Assembly (NCBI RefSeq): GCF_000739655.1 | Contig: NZ_BATR01000162.1 | Coordinates: 124,001 to 188,000, forward strand | Length of the DNA stretch: 64,000 bases | From: Verrucomicrobium sp. BvORR106 | Lineage (GTDB): Bacteria > Verrucomicrobiota > Verrucomicrobiia > Verrucomicrobiales > Verrucomicrobiaceae | Direction: 5' to 3' | In this document: one piece after another, positions 6,972 to 16,496 of the stretch | How the letters are laid out: each line of letters opens with the position of its first letter | Position numbering within the stretch: the stretch's first letter is position 1 | Notes under the pieces: generated by a model | What the model saw: only the letters and a program-made list of their open reading frames with translations | What the model was told of the DNA's origin: nothing | Databases searched by the model: none | Program-made: the position numbers and the translations under genes

Positions 6972-8888
6972 TTACCACCAGCACACGCCAACAAAGACGG
7001 CCAGGGTCCACAGTCCCTTCAGGAAAGACTTCTTGCCAAAGTCCATGAAGGAGGATTTCCCTGAACCCCGCTCAGGTTCGCGGGCATCGTCATCAGACGT
7101 CTCCGGCTTATCACCAGCCACGTCGAAGTCTTCATCGAAGTCAGAGACGGAGCCCATGCTTTCCATGGGTTCATCCACCGGATGCTGGCCACGCAGACGC
7201 TGCCGGAGCGCCTCCCGGGGGTCAGCACGATTCATGGCCCCGCCGGCATCGCCACCGTAATCATCTTCGCCTTCAGCATAGACAGGCAGGGGCACGAGAC
7301 TCTCCACTTGATTCAAGATATCAGCCGGAACCGGCAGGGAGCCCGAGTCCAAGTCCGTAAGCGCCTGCTGCAAACGACAAACCAGGGCCTTCAGCTCGGC
7401 AGACCACGAGTCATTTTCTTTGACGGCCTGCTTGGAGACACTGCGAGCGCCACCAAACAAAGCAACCGCGAGGGCGGCGAATTCACGGACGTAGTCTCCA
7501 CCCTCGCCCGCCTCTGAGGGCTGACGCTCCAATGGGGGCTCCATGAGGCAGCGCAGAGTGGCGTGGGGCCGGGCCAGGACCAGGAAGCTGGGCCAGGCAT
7601 CGAGATGGCGGTAAGCGAGCTTCTCCACCTCCCGATCCGAAACCCGCGCCGTCACTCTCAAAACCAAGTTCCCAGGGCGCAGATCCAGTCCCTGCAACGC
7701 GATCGACTGGGCCTGCTCGACCGCCTGTTTCACCTGGGCAAGCAAGAGGCGGACTTCCACCGGCTTCAAGCATCCCCGTTCCCGCAGCACGTGCAAGAGC
7801 GGCAGGTCATGAGCGCGCTCTTCCAGCAGAAAGGCAAGACTCCCCCCCTCCCAGGCACCGGCACATCGCATGATGTTGGGATGCGCGTCCGTTTGCAGAT
7901 CTCCCAACTGCGGAGCGAGGCAGGAAGGATTGAGCACATTCATCACCCCGGGCGGCGGCAGCAGCTGCACCGTGAGTTTCCGCCCGGAAGGGGCCTCCGT
8001 CACCGGCAGGGAAAAAGGATGCCGCTCCCCGCCCACGTCCTCCAGCTGATAACGCCGGGCCAGCACCTCCATGTTGGGGGGATTAGGAAACAATAAATCC
8101 CGTAGCGAGGAGTGAGGCACCATGCTCTCCAGCGCCACGACGTGGCGGCGGGTGTCCTTGCCGTGGAGGTCACGACTTTGAGCCAGGAAGGCCTCCTGAA
8201 CCTGCGCACGAAGCGCCTCCAGGGAGGCGGGCACCTCCCCCGCGACTCCCAGGCAGGCCCGCAGGCCACTGCGCAAACGGCCCGGCAGAGTATTGAGCAC
8301 CGCCACCCGGTCGGGATGGATCCCGGCCCGCAACGGCCCGGTAAGCAGACGACTCAACACCAGAGACACTTCACGCACCTGGCGGGCCATCTCATCCGGA
8401 GCGCTGCCCGCGGCAGAACGACAACGCCCATAGTCCAGAATGCGCAGCCTTAACAAACTGTCATCCTCCAGGCAGACCAGCACCCTCTCCAGACTCACCC
8501 CCTGGAGATCCCCACGCACCCTTTGCAGCTCCATGAGCTCGTCCAAAAGATGCAGGACGAGACTGAAGGCGGTGGGCGCAATGAGGGCACCGCGACGGGC
8601 AATGTAATGCTCCAGCAACTCGCCGTCACGGAAGGCGGTGACATAGAAAGCAGTGCCTTGAACCTCGCCAGAATCCAGAACGGGTTCGCCACCCTGATCA
8701 CTCCCGGGAGGAAGGGAAATCTGGAACTCAGGAGCCGTTTCCGCGACCAGATGAACCTCCACCAACTGCCGGTGCCGCCGGTCCACCGCCAGGTACACGT
8801 CCTCGCAAGACGCCCTGAACAAAGGCATGGGGGCCTCCCCCGCGCTCATCGCCAGTTCGTAGTGATTGAAACTTCCAATTTGCCGCAT
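6972..8888 (-). CDS. Tandem protein-kinase-like (probable pseudokinase) protein with C-terminal membrane tail
   Basis: 638 aa. Two kinase-like modules are seen. In the first, LQGVSLERVLV (about 128-138) stands where a catalytic loop would be and ILDYG (150-154) where DFG would be; the HRD aspartate is replaced. In the second, QGLDLRPGNLVL (399-410) is close to a true HRDxxxxN loop, but no clear VAIK lysine, glycine loop or DFG follows. This suggests at least one inactive lobe. A Pro/Asp/Glu-rich stretch (about 530-615) precedes a single hydrophobic C-terminal segment (about 621-637), so the protein would be tail-anchored with the domains in the cytosol. The TPR gene follows downstream. Reading as kinase-like is from motif spacing only; no catalytic activity is claimed. 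Confidence 0.6.
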   Translation of the reverse strand: MRQIGSFNHYELAMSAGEAPMPLFRASCEDVYLAVDRRHRQLVEVHLVAETAPEFQISLPPGSDQGGEPVLDSGEVQGTAFYVTAFRDGELLEHYIARRGALIAPTAFSLVLHLLDELMELQRVRGDLQGVSLERVLVCLEDDSLLRLRILDYGRCRSAAGSAPDEMARQVREVSLVLSRLLTGPLRAGIHPDRVAVLNTLPGRLRSGLRACLGVAGEVPASLEALRAQVQEAFLAQSRDLHGKDTRRHVVALESMVPHSSLRDLLFPNPPNMEVLARRYQLEDVGGERHPFSLPVTEAPSGRKLTVQLLPPPGVMNVLNPSCLAPQLGDLQTDAHPNIMRCAGAWEGGSLAFLLEERAHDLPLLHVLRERGCLKPVEVRLLLAQVKQAVEQAQSIALQGLDLRPGNLVLRVTARVSDREVEKLAYRHLDAWPSFLVLARPHATLRCLMEPPLERQPSEAGEGGDYVREFAALAVALFGGARSVSKQAVKENDSWSAELKALVCRLQQALTDLDSGSLPVPADILNQVESLVPLPVYAEGEDDYGGDAGGAMNRADPREALRQRLRGQHPVDEPMESMGSVSDFDEDFDVAGDKPETSDDDAREPERGSGKSSFMDFGKKSFLKGLWTLAVFVGVCWW

Positions 8889-9124
8889 GACCGGTCACGA
8901 TCCCCTTCCTGATCCGCGTTTACGCCGGGGGTGCTGCTTGTGATTTCCTGAATTTCGAGGCACCTAATGTACCATCTCGCAGGCCTACTGCCACGCACAT
9001 TCGAGTCCGCAAGCACCATGTTACGAAAAATTCTCCCCGGAAACGCCACGCTTCACACAAAAGCGAGCAAAGGTTGGACAATGCTCGTTCCGTATTGGTA
9101 TTGAATGGATATCCGCACCCAGCC

Positions 9125-9607
9125 ATGAACGGAGCCCCCAGCCCTTCCCGTTTTCTGTCGGCCCTCCCCATGGCTGGCCTCCTCCTCGCCACCACCGCCC
9201 TGCTTTCCTGCCAGAATCTGGCTCGGAAAAAGGAGGGGGATCAAACTAAAACCTCTCCGCCAGCCTCAACCCCTGCGCCCGCCACCCCCACGGATGCCCG
9301 GTTCATCTATAAGATGGCCGACGTAGAGTCCGTAGCCGTCACCCTCTTACCTGGCCAGACCCGCCAGGCGACGGTGACCATTTCCGGCCTGCTGAACGAT
9401 GGAGCCACCAGCCTCCATGAGATCAAGCAGCAGAAGATCTCGGGGGGCGTCTTTATCACCGTGATCACCTCCAGGCCCCGCGATGCCATGGCCACCCTGG
9501 CCATCATCCCCTTTGAGCGCACGGTGGAAGTCGATCTCACCGGCCTGCCTCCTGGCACCGCCGTCATCACCGTCAATGGCAAGCAAGTCGCGCTGGAGCT
9601 GCCTTGA
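9125..9607 (+). CDS. Small hypothetical lipoprotein
   Basis: 160 aa. A signal peptide ending in a lipobox (TALLSC, cysteine at about residue 30) predicts an outer- or inner-membrane lipoprotein. A Lys/Thr/Pro/Ala-rich linker (to about residue 60) precedes a globular beta-rich part with VAVTLLPGQTRQATVTISG and a final AVITVNGKQVALELP, which could be an immunoglobulin-like or PEGA-like carbohydrate-binding fold. ATG 9125 was chosen because it puts the signal peptide at the N-terminus; an upstream ATG at 9074 adds 17 residues before it. No family recognised. It ends 8 bases from a converging gene. Confidence 0.65.
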   Translation: MNGAPSPSRFLSALPMAGLLLATTALLSCQNLARKKEGDQTKTSPPASTPAPATPTDARFIYKMADVESVAVTLLPGQTRQATVTISGLLNDGATSLHEIKQQKISGGVFITVITSRPRDAMATLAIIPFERTVEVDLTGLPPGTAVITVNGKQVALELP

Positions 9608-9615
9608 TCGTCTGG

Positions 9616-10194
9616 CTACGGCTGTTTCTTGAATGCGCCGGACTCCCAATCTGCCTCTGTGATCCGATCTTTGAACGGGTAGGGCAACAGGGCTCCGTCG
9701 ACCAGATAACCGCGGTAGCGTGTAAGGTCGTCATGGTTCCCGAAGTCAATGATTGCCAAGTTCCCACGCTTCAGGACTTCGCCATCGAGATGGTAGGGAA
9801 CGACGTCCTGCCGAGTATGGGCGACCACCTTGCTGGCCTTAGCATCCAGGCAAACCAGGAAAAAATGCCCTCTCGCCGGAGGAGTATCGCGATCAGCCAG
9901 ACGTGACCGGATGTAAAAGGCCGTCGCGAGCACGACCGTTTCGCCCTGCCACGTCAATGTCCCCAGATAGTCCGCGGATTTGAGATGATAGGTAGCGCGG
10001 ACACCACCTTCCCTGTGGTCGCGTGAAGTCAGGTCATCCAGTCCGGAGCTCTCCAGAGCATCGATCACCTTGAGCAAGATCTTGGGATCCGCCACCGGGG
10101 CCTCATGTCCCTCCGCTCTGAGACGGCCTTCAGGCAGGCAAGTCAGAAGCAAGGCAACGGCGAGAGAGCGGGAGACGTGCATGATGGATCTCAT
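9616..10194 (-). CDS. Hypothetical exported protein
   Basis: 192 aa with an N-terminal signal peptide (SLAVALLLTCLPEGRLRA, cleavage near residue 28; ATG at 10182 is a possible alternative start). The mature part alternates short strands and charged loops, for example GTLTWQGETVVLATAFYIRS and ARGHFFLVCLDAKASKVVAHT. I recognise no domain. It lies 22 bases downstream of another exported protein on the same strand, so the pair is probably co-transcribed and may work together in the periplasm. Converges with the lipoprotein gene. Confidence 0.65.
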   Translation of the reverse strand: MRSIMHVSRSLAVALLLTCLPEGRLRAEGHEAPVADPKILLKVIDALESSGLDDLTSRDHREGGVRATYHLKSADYLGTLTWQGETVVLATAFYIRSRLADRDTPPARGHFFLVCLDAKASKVVAHTRQDVVPYHLDGEVLKRGNLAIIDFGNHDDLTRYRGYLVDGALLPYPFKDRITEADWESGAFKKQP

Positions 10195-10216
10195 GGCTGA
10201 GTGGGGCCGTCATCAA

Positions 10217-10762
10217 TCAGTTCGATACCCCGGCCTTTGGCTTGGCTTCGGGCGATGTGGGAGCTGCCTTTTTCTCGGCGTCAGCCGGAGCACTGGGTGC
10301 CGGGATGATTTTGATAGCCAGCCGTCCCTCGCCTTTAGGCCGGTCAGGGTACATGAGCCTCACGCAGGTGGCTGCGGAATCGACGACTTGCTCAATCGTG
10401 AAGGGATACCCCTCCGGAACTTTCGCCTTGGTGGCATCGATGGTGACCAAGAAATCCTCATCGAAGCTGCCCACCAGGCAGGTGATGGAGAGGCCATATC
10501 GAGAGACCATGTTCACATCGCCCTTCTCCCGCCAAAACTGGTCTGAAGGCGATACAAAGGGAAGCCCCAGCGCATGGACCCACCACTCCGGCGAAGCCCC
10601 TCCGGCGACAAAAGGCACATCGATGATCGTGAGGTAAGTGTCGCTGTCCGAGCCATGGAGGTACACGGGCAGCTTGACGGTTCCAAGGCCAAGCGTGGTC
10701 GCCTGCACCCGGGAACACACCATGGCCAGGAAGATCGACAATGACAGGAGGAGGGTTTTCAT
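10217..10762 (-). CDS. Hypothetical exported protein
   Basis: 181 aa from ATG 10762; the longer frame to 10852 would put 30 unlikely residues in front of the signal peptide (MKTLLLSLSIFLAMVCSRVQA). The mature part has an acidic/aromatic middle (SDSDTYLTIIDVPFV, GGASPEWWVHALGLPFV) and ends in an Ala/Pro/Lys-rich tail of about 25 residues that is probably disordered. No family recognised. It is the first gene of a two-gene unit with the exported protein downstream. The start faces the JetD-like gene across about 150 bases, which must hold promoters for both directions. Confidence 0.65.
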   Translation of the reverse strand: MKTLLLSLSIFLAMVCSRVQATTLGLGTVKLPVYLHGSDSDTYLTIIDVPFVAGGASPEWWVHALGLPFVSPSDQFWREKGDVNMVSRYGLSITCLVGSFDEDFLVTIDATKAKVPEGYPFTIEQVVDSAATCVRLMYPDRPKGEGRLAIKIIPAPSAPADAEKKAAPTSPEAKPKAGVSN

Positions 10763-10914
10763 CGCGGCCCATTTTACCCTGCCGTATCCCCAACGTCGAG
10801 ACAAACGGCCCATTCGCTGGCCAGACCGGCCGACCTCGCATGCAGGAAACAACCTTTATTCCAAATCCCCGCTCGACCCGCCTCCGTCCCTCTTCTAACT
10901 TGAGCCCCATTTCC

Positions 10915-12156
10915 ATGCCCTCCTTTCCCGTTCTCGAAGCACTTGCGAGGCGCTATCACGCCTCCAAGCAGGGGCGCACCGGGACAGGAGTGCGCGACTT
11001 CCAGGTGGACTATCCGGACCTGCTGAAACTGGCTGGCTGTACCGATGGAGATTCCCGTGCCCAAGCAGAAAGAGAGCTGACCGCCGCTTCCAACCTGCCA
11101 GACAGCAAGCTGGTCCTGGAGCGCCATCCACGCGATCCCTCCATCATCTGGAAGGTTCGCTTGCAGGCGGACGGTGGTGAAGCGTGGCTCTTTGACACGT
11201 TAGGAAAACCGACTCCCGCCGAACTTCGGGCTCAATGGGCTGCCTTCTTCCACGCCGCTGCGGCAGACCTGTCCGGCCTGTCTGAACCCTGGCTAGATCG
11301 TTGGTCCCGATGGTGCACTGGCCTGGCGAATGCGGCCGATCAAGGACAGTCGATCGCCCCCTTCTCCTTCACCGACAAGGATGCCGCCCCCGAATTTCAA
11401 AGGGTATTGAAAGGCGTTCTCAAATGGCAGGGCCCAACGCTCCTTCGGGTTGCGAGCTGCGCGCTCTGCGGTGATTCCAAGCAACTGGAACGAATGGCCC
11501 CTCGCCTGAGCCAAGCTTTGAATCAGCTCTCCGAAGGGCTGATCACGAGTCTTGAAGGCGCGGGGCTGACGGAAACCCCACGATCCGTCCTGCTTCACGG
11601 TCCTCTGCAGATTCACACGGAATCAGGCATCGTGAATCTTGAGTTGTTGAAGGATGCTTCCCGCATCTCTGCTGCGGACATTGAGAACGCTCTCGCTCTG
11701 ACCACTACCGCCACCCGCTGCCTCAGTGTGGAGAATGAAACCACCTTTCACCAACTGGTGCGGCTGCAGAGTGGCGTGCTGCTCATTCACACGAGCTACC
11801 CCGGTTCTGGCGTGTTGCAGTTGTTCGAGCGACTCCCTGCTGACTTGGAATACTGGCATTTTGGCGATACCGATCCCGCTGGTTTTGACATCCTTCGTGA
11901 CCTGAGAACCCGCCTCGCCCGGCCCATCCAGCCGCTGCACATGAATTTTCGCGAAGACGAAGATTCTCCTCATCTCTCACCACAGGAGATTCGGCTGCTC
12001 GACCGCTTGCTGGCAAGCCCCCAGCTAGCCGATGTGAAACCAGAGCTGGCAGCAATGCGATCCGCCAACCGAAAAGGACGATTCGAGCAGGAGAATCTGG
12101 GTCAACCCAGCGCTGGATGGCCATTTTTCCACTTCGCAAATGCGTCGAAACGCTGA
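10915..12156 (+). CDS. Solitary Wadjet JetD-like (DUF2220-type) toprim protein
   Basis: 413 aa from ATG 10915. The C-terminal half resembles the JetD nuclease subunit of the Wadjet plasmid-defence condensin: SVENETTFHQL (about 271-281) carries the conserved glutamate of the toprim fold, a strand LLIHTSYPGSG follows, and YWHFGDTDPAGFDIL (about 313-327) gives the D-x-D motif; RFEQE near the C-terminus also fits. In Wadjet, JetD cleaves circular DNA after extrusion by the JetABC SMC complex. No jetA, jetB or jetC gene is in the flanking sequence, where the neighbours are exported proteins and sdhC. The N-terminal half (1-250) is not recognised and could be the DUF3322-like region or something new. 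Assignment rests on motifs read by eye. Confidence 0.7.
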   Translation: MPSFPVLEALARRYHASKQGRTGTGVRDFQVDYPDLLKLAGCTDGDSRAQAERELTAASNLPDSKLVLERHPRDPSIIWKVRLQADGGEAWLFDTLGKPTPAELRAQWAAFFHAAAADLSGLSEPWLDRWSRWCTGLANAADQGQSIAPFSFTDKDAAPEFQRVLKGVLKWQGPTLLRVASCALCGDSKQLERMAPRLSQALNQLSEGLITSLEGAGLTETPRSVLLHGPLQIHTESGIVNLELLKDASRISAADIENALALTTTATRCLSVENETTFHQLVRLQSGVLLIHTSYPGSGVLQLFERLPADLEYWHFGDTDPAGFDILRDLRTRLARPIQPLHMNFREDEDSPHLSPQEIRLLDRLLASPQLADVKPELAAMRSANRKGRFEQENLGQPSAGWPFFHFANASKR

Positions 12157-12291
12157 AGACAGCGACAGTTTTAACCCATACCACAACCAAACAACCCCAA
12201 CCGCCGTGGCCGATTATCACAAGACAATTGAGACTTTCTTTTGCCTCTTCTTGCCAAACGGCGGCGTATCGCCATCTTGGAATATCTGCCT

Positions 12292-12987
12292 ATGAGCGCC
12301 CTGACTAAGTCCCTTTCCGCGTTTATTTGTTCATCCATTGGCAAGAAATTTCTTGTAGCCCTCACCGGGGCAGCTCTGGTCATCTTCATTCTTGGCCACA
12401 TGGTCGGGAACCTCCTGATCTTTCTGGGTCCGGATGCGCTGAATGCCTACGGGCACAAGCTGCAAAGCATGGGAGCCCTGCTGTGGGTGGCCCGCATCGG
12501 GTTGCTGGTCACGGTGGCGATCCACATCATCTTTACGATCAAGCTCACGCGTGAAAACCGTGTGGCCCGCACAAGCCGGTACGGCTACCAGGCGACCATC
12601 CAGGCCTCCAAGTCCTCCCGCTACATGATCTTCAGCGGTCTCACGGTCCTGGCCTTCATCGTTTACCACATCCTGCACTTCACCCTGCACGTGGGGAATA
12701 ACTACGGAGAGCTTCACACCAACCTCCACGGAGAGACTGTGCATGATGTGTACACCATGGTGATTCACGGCTTCTCCTGGAAGCCCGCTTCTATTTTCTA
12801 CATCTTCGCGATGGGGCTGCTCTGCTCCCACCTGAGCCACGGTGTTTCCAGCATGTTCCAGACGCTGGGTCTCGCCACCGCCCGCAGCTGGCCGGTGTTC
12901 AAGGCCCTCGGCCTGGCCTATGCCGCGTTCATCTTCATCGGAAACTGCTCCATCCCCCTCGCCGTCATGTTGGGCTGGGTGAAGTAA
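12292..12987 (+). CDS. sdhC: Succinate dehydrogenase cytochrome b558 subunit
   Basis: 231 aa, five hydrophobic helices (around residues 17-42, 61-82, 105-128, 152-180 and 200-225), as in the single-subunit diheme anchors of Bacteroidetes/Bacillus type rather than the two-subunit SdhCD. The histidine-containing helices [31 protein letters not shown] and [11 protein letters not shown] offer the heme ligands. The protein carries electrons between the iron-sulfur subunit and menaquinone. ATG 12292 is chosen; the upstream ATG at 12241 adds a basic stretch not seen in the family. It heads the sdhCAB operon and is followed by sdhA after 73 bases. Confidence 0.95.
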   Translation: MSALTKSLSAFICSSIGKKFLVALTGAALVIFILGHMVGNLLIFLGPDALNAYGHKLQSMGALLWVARIGLLVTVAIHIIFTIKLTRENRVARTSRYGYQATIQASKSSRYMIFSGLTVLAFIVYHILHFTLHVGNNYGELHTNLHGETVHDVYTMVIHGFSWKPASIFYIFAMGLLCSHLSHGVSSMFQTLGLATARSWPVFKALGLAYAAFIFIGNCSIPLAVMLGWVK

Positions 12988-13060
12988 GAGAGAGCCAACC
13001 CACCTTCCCTTTCCGCTCCGATCCCCTTTTTCTGACCTCGACCTTTCTCCGTTGCCTGCC

Positions 13061-15079
<2,019 letters not shown>

Positions 15080-15142
15080 TTTCCCGTCACCTCCGCATTT
15101 TCGTTTTCGACTCCGTTCCGCAACTTTTTCACTGCTCCACCC

Positions 15143-15943
15143 ATGGCCCGCATTCTTAATCTCCACATCAAGGTCTGGCGTCAATCCAGCACCAATGCCA
15201 AAGGAAGCTTCCAGGAGATCGAGGCAAACAACATCCCTGAGACGGCCTCGTTTCTGGAGATGCTGGACATCGTGAATCAGCGCATCATCGAGTCGGGTGG
15301 CGATCCCATCGCGTTCGACCACGACTGCCGCGAAGGCATCTGCGGCGCATGCTCCATGGTGATCAATGGGATCCCCCATGGCCCTGAGCGCGCCACCACC
15401 ACCTGCCAGCTTCACATGCGCAAGTTCCATGATGGCGACACCATCTGGATCGAGCCCTTCCGCGCCAAAGCCTTCCCGGTCATCAAGGACCTCGCGGTGG
15501 ATCGCAGCGCCTTCGACCGCATCATGACGGCAGGCGGGTTCATCAGTGTCCGCACCGGCTCCGCTCAGGACGCCAACGCGCTGCCCATTTCCAAGGAAGC
15601 AGCTGACGCCGCCATGGATGCCGCCGAGTGCATCGGCTGCGGTGCCTGCGTGGCCTCTTGTAAGAACGCGAGCGCCATGCTCTTCGTCTCCGCCAAGGCC
15701 GGCCAGCTCAACAGCCTTCCTCAGGGGCAGCCAGAAAAACACCGCCGTGTGCTCGGCATGGTCAAGACCATGGACGAAGCCGGTTTCGGCAATTGCACGA
15801 ACCAGTACGAGTGCGAAGCCGCCTGCCCCAAAGAAATCAGCGTCCGCTGGATCACCAAGCTCAATCGCGACTACGCCATGGCTGTGACCCACGAAGCCCT
15901 CCTCGCCCCCGTAGGCAAAGGCAAGGGTGATGGCGGCGGTTAG
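15143..15943 (+). CDS. sdhB: Succinate dehydrogenase / fumarate reductase iron-sulfur subunit
   Basis: 266 aa. Carries the three clusters that move electrons from FAD to the cytochrome: the 2Fe-2S ligands are in CREGICGAC plus a later TTCQLH; the 4Fe-4S motif is [11 protein letters not shown] (about residues 163-173); the 3Fe-4S ligands are in [15 protein letters not shown]. The C-terminus ends in a short Gly/Lys-rich tail. Last gene of the sdhCAB operon; a strong hairpin without a T run follows at 15987. Confidence 0.97.
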   Translation: MARILNLHIKVWRQSSTNAKGSFQEIEANNIPETASFLEMLDIVNQRIIESGGDPIAFDHDCREGICGACSMVINGIPHGPERATTTCQLHMRKFHDGDTIWIEPFRAKAFPVIKDLAVDRSAFDRIMTAGGFISVRTGSAQDANALPISKEAADAAMDAAECIGCGACVASCKNASAMLFVSAKAGQLNSLPQGQPEKHRRVLGMVKTMDEAGFGNCTNQYECEAACPKEISVRWITKLNRDYAMAVTHEALLAPVGKGKGDGGG

Positions 15944-15986
15944 TTGAGGAAGATAGTTTAAGGGACGTTTGATCCTGTTGGGTGAG

Positions 15987-16004
15987 CTTGGCCTCCGGGC
16001 CAAG
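15987..16004 (+). terminator. Hairpin after sdhB
   Basis: CTTGGCC-TCCG-GGCCAAG is a perfect 7-bp stem 43 bases after the sdhB stop. No T run follows, so it may be a transcript-end stabiliser or a Rho-dependent stop rather than an intrinsic terminator. Confidence 0.45.
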
Positions 16005-16094
16005 TAAATCAGTGGGCAGTGGTCAGTGCGTCAGTGAATATCGCTTGGACGGCTGGTGAGGTTGCGCCGCCGTTCCGCCTCACCTCATTCACAG

Positions 16095-16193
16095 CTCTTC
16101 GTCGAAGAGGATGCGGCTAAAAGCCCAACGTTGACGAGCTTCCAGCGAGTCTACGTTAGGGTGACAAGAAGACGAAACCTACTCCGAAGGAGT
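16095..16193 (+). repeat. Three-hairpin interspersed repeat, copy A
   Basis: About 100 bases shared with 39184-39284 in the same orientation. Hairpin 1 is CTCTTC-GTC-GAAGAG (16095-16109). The core 16121-16157 (37 bases) is identical to copy B and is bounded by the complementary CCCAACGT and ACGTT-A-GGG arms (one extra A here). Hairpin 3 is ACTCC-GAA-GGAGT (16181-16193). The hairpin 1 to core distance is 26 bases in both copies. It lies downstream of sdhB and carries no reading frame. Function unknown; a REP/MITE-like element or structured RNA are the options. Confidence 0.85.
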
Positions 16194-16270
16194 TGCGGCG
16201 GTCTTCCACGCTCCGACTAAGCGGCTACCACGTCCACACCTGGCCGGGAGCCATGGATGGACGCAAAAGC

Positions 16271-16395
16271 AACCAGCGGCAGCGCCTCAACCAGCGGCAG
16301 CGCCTCAACCAGCGGCAGCGCCTCAACCAGCGGCAGCGCCTCAACCAGCGGCAGCGCCTCAACCAGCGGCAGCGCCTCAACCAGCGCAGCGTCTC
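16271..16395 (+). repeat. 18-bp tandem repeat, six exact units plus one degenerate
   Basis: The unit AACCAGCGGCAGCGCCTC is repeated six times without change (16271-16378), followed by a 17-base variant lacking one G and with a T (16379-16395). The length being a multiple of three keeps a frame open, but the Asn-Gln-Arg-Gln-Arg-Leu peptide has no credible start or context. It sits 100 bases upstream of the PEP-CTERM gene. Related units follow that gene at 19829-19906. Confidence 0.95.
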
Positions 16396-16496
16396 AACTT
16401 CCTGTATGTACTAAGCAACTTCTTTAGAGAGTGCAATTCTTCTAGGTTTTGCCGCTCGGGTTTGATAAATTTCAGCCCGAAAAATCAAACCCCCAA

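Noticed and set aside
9001-9124. Upstream start of the lipoprotein at 9074
   Set aside because: It puts 17 polar residues in front of the signal peptide; ATG 9125 gives a normal lipoprotein signal.
16271-16395. Tandem repeat as a CRISPR array
   Set aside because: Units are 18 bases with no spacer between them; CRISPR needs repeats separated by unique spacers.
16193-16414. Reading frame through the 18-bp tandem repeat
   Set aside because: The frame stays open only because the unit is a multiple of three; peptide Asn-Gln-Arg-Gln-Arg-Leu has no start context or homology.
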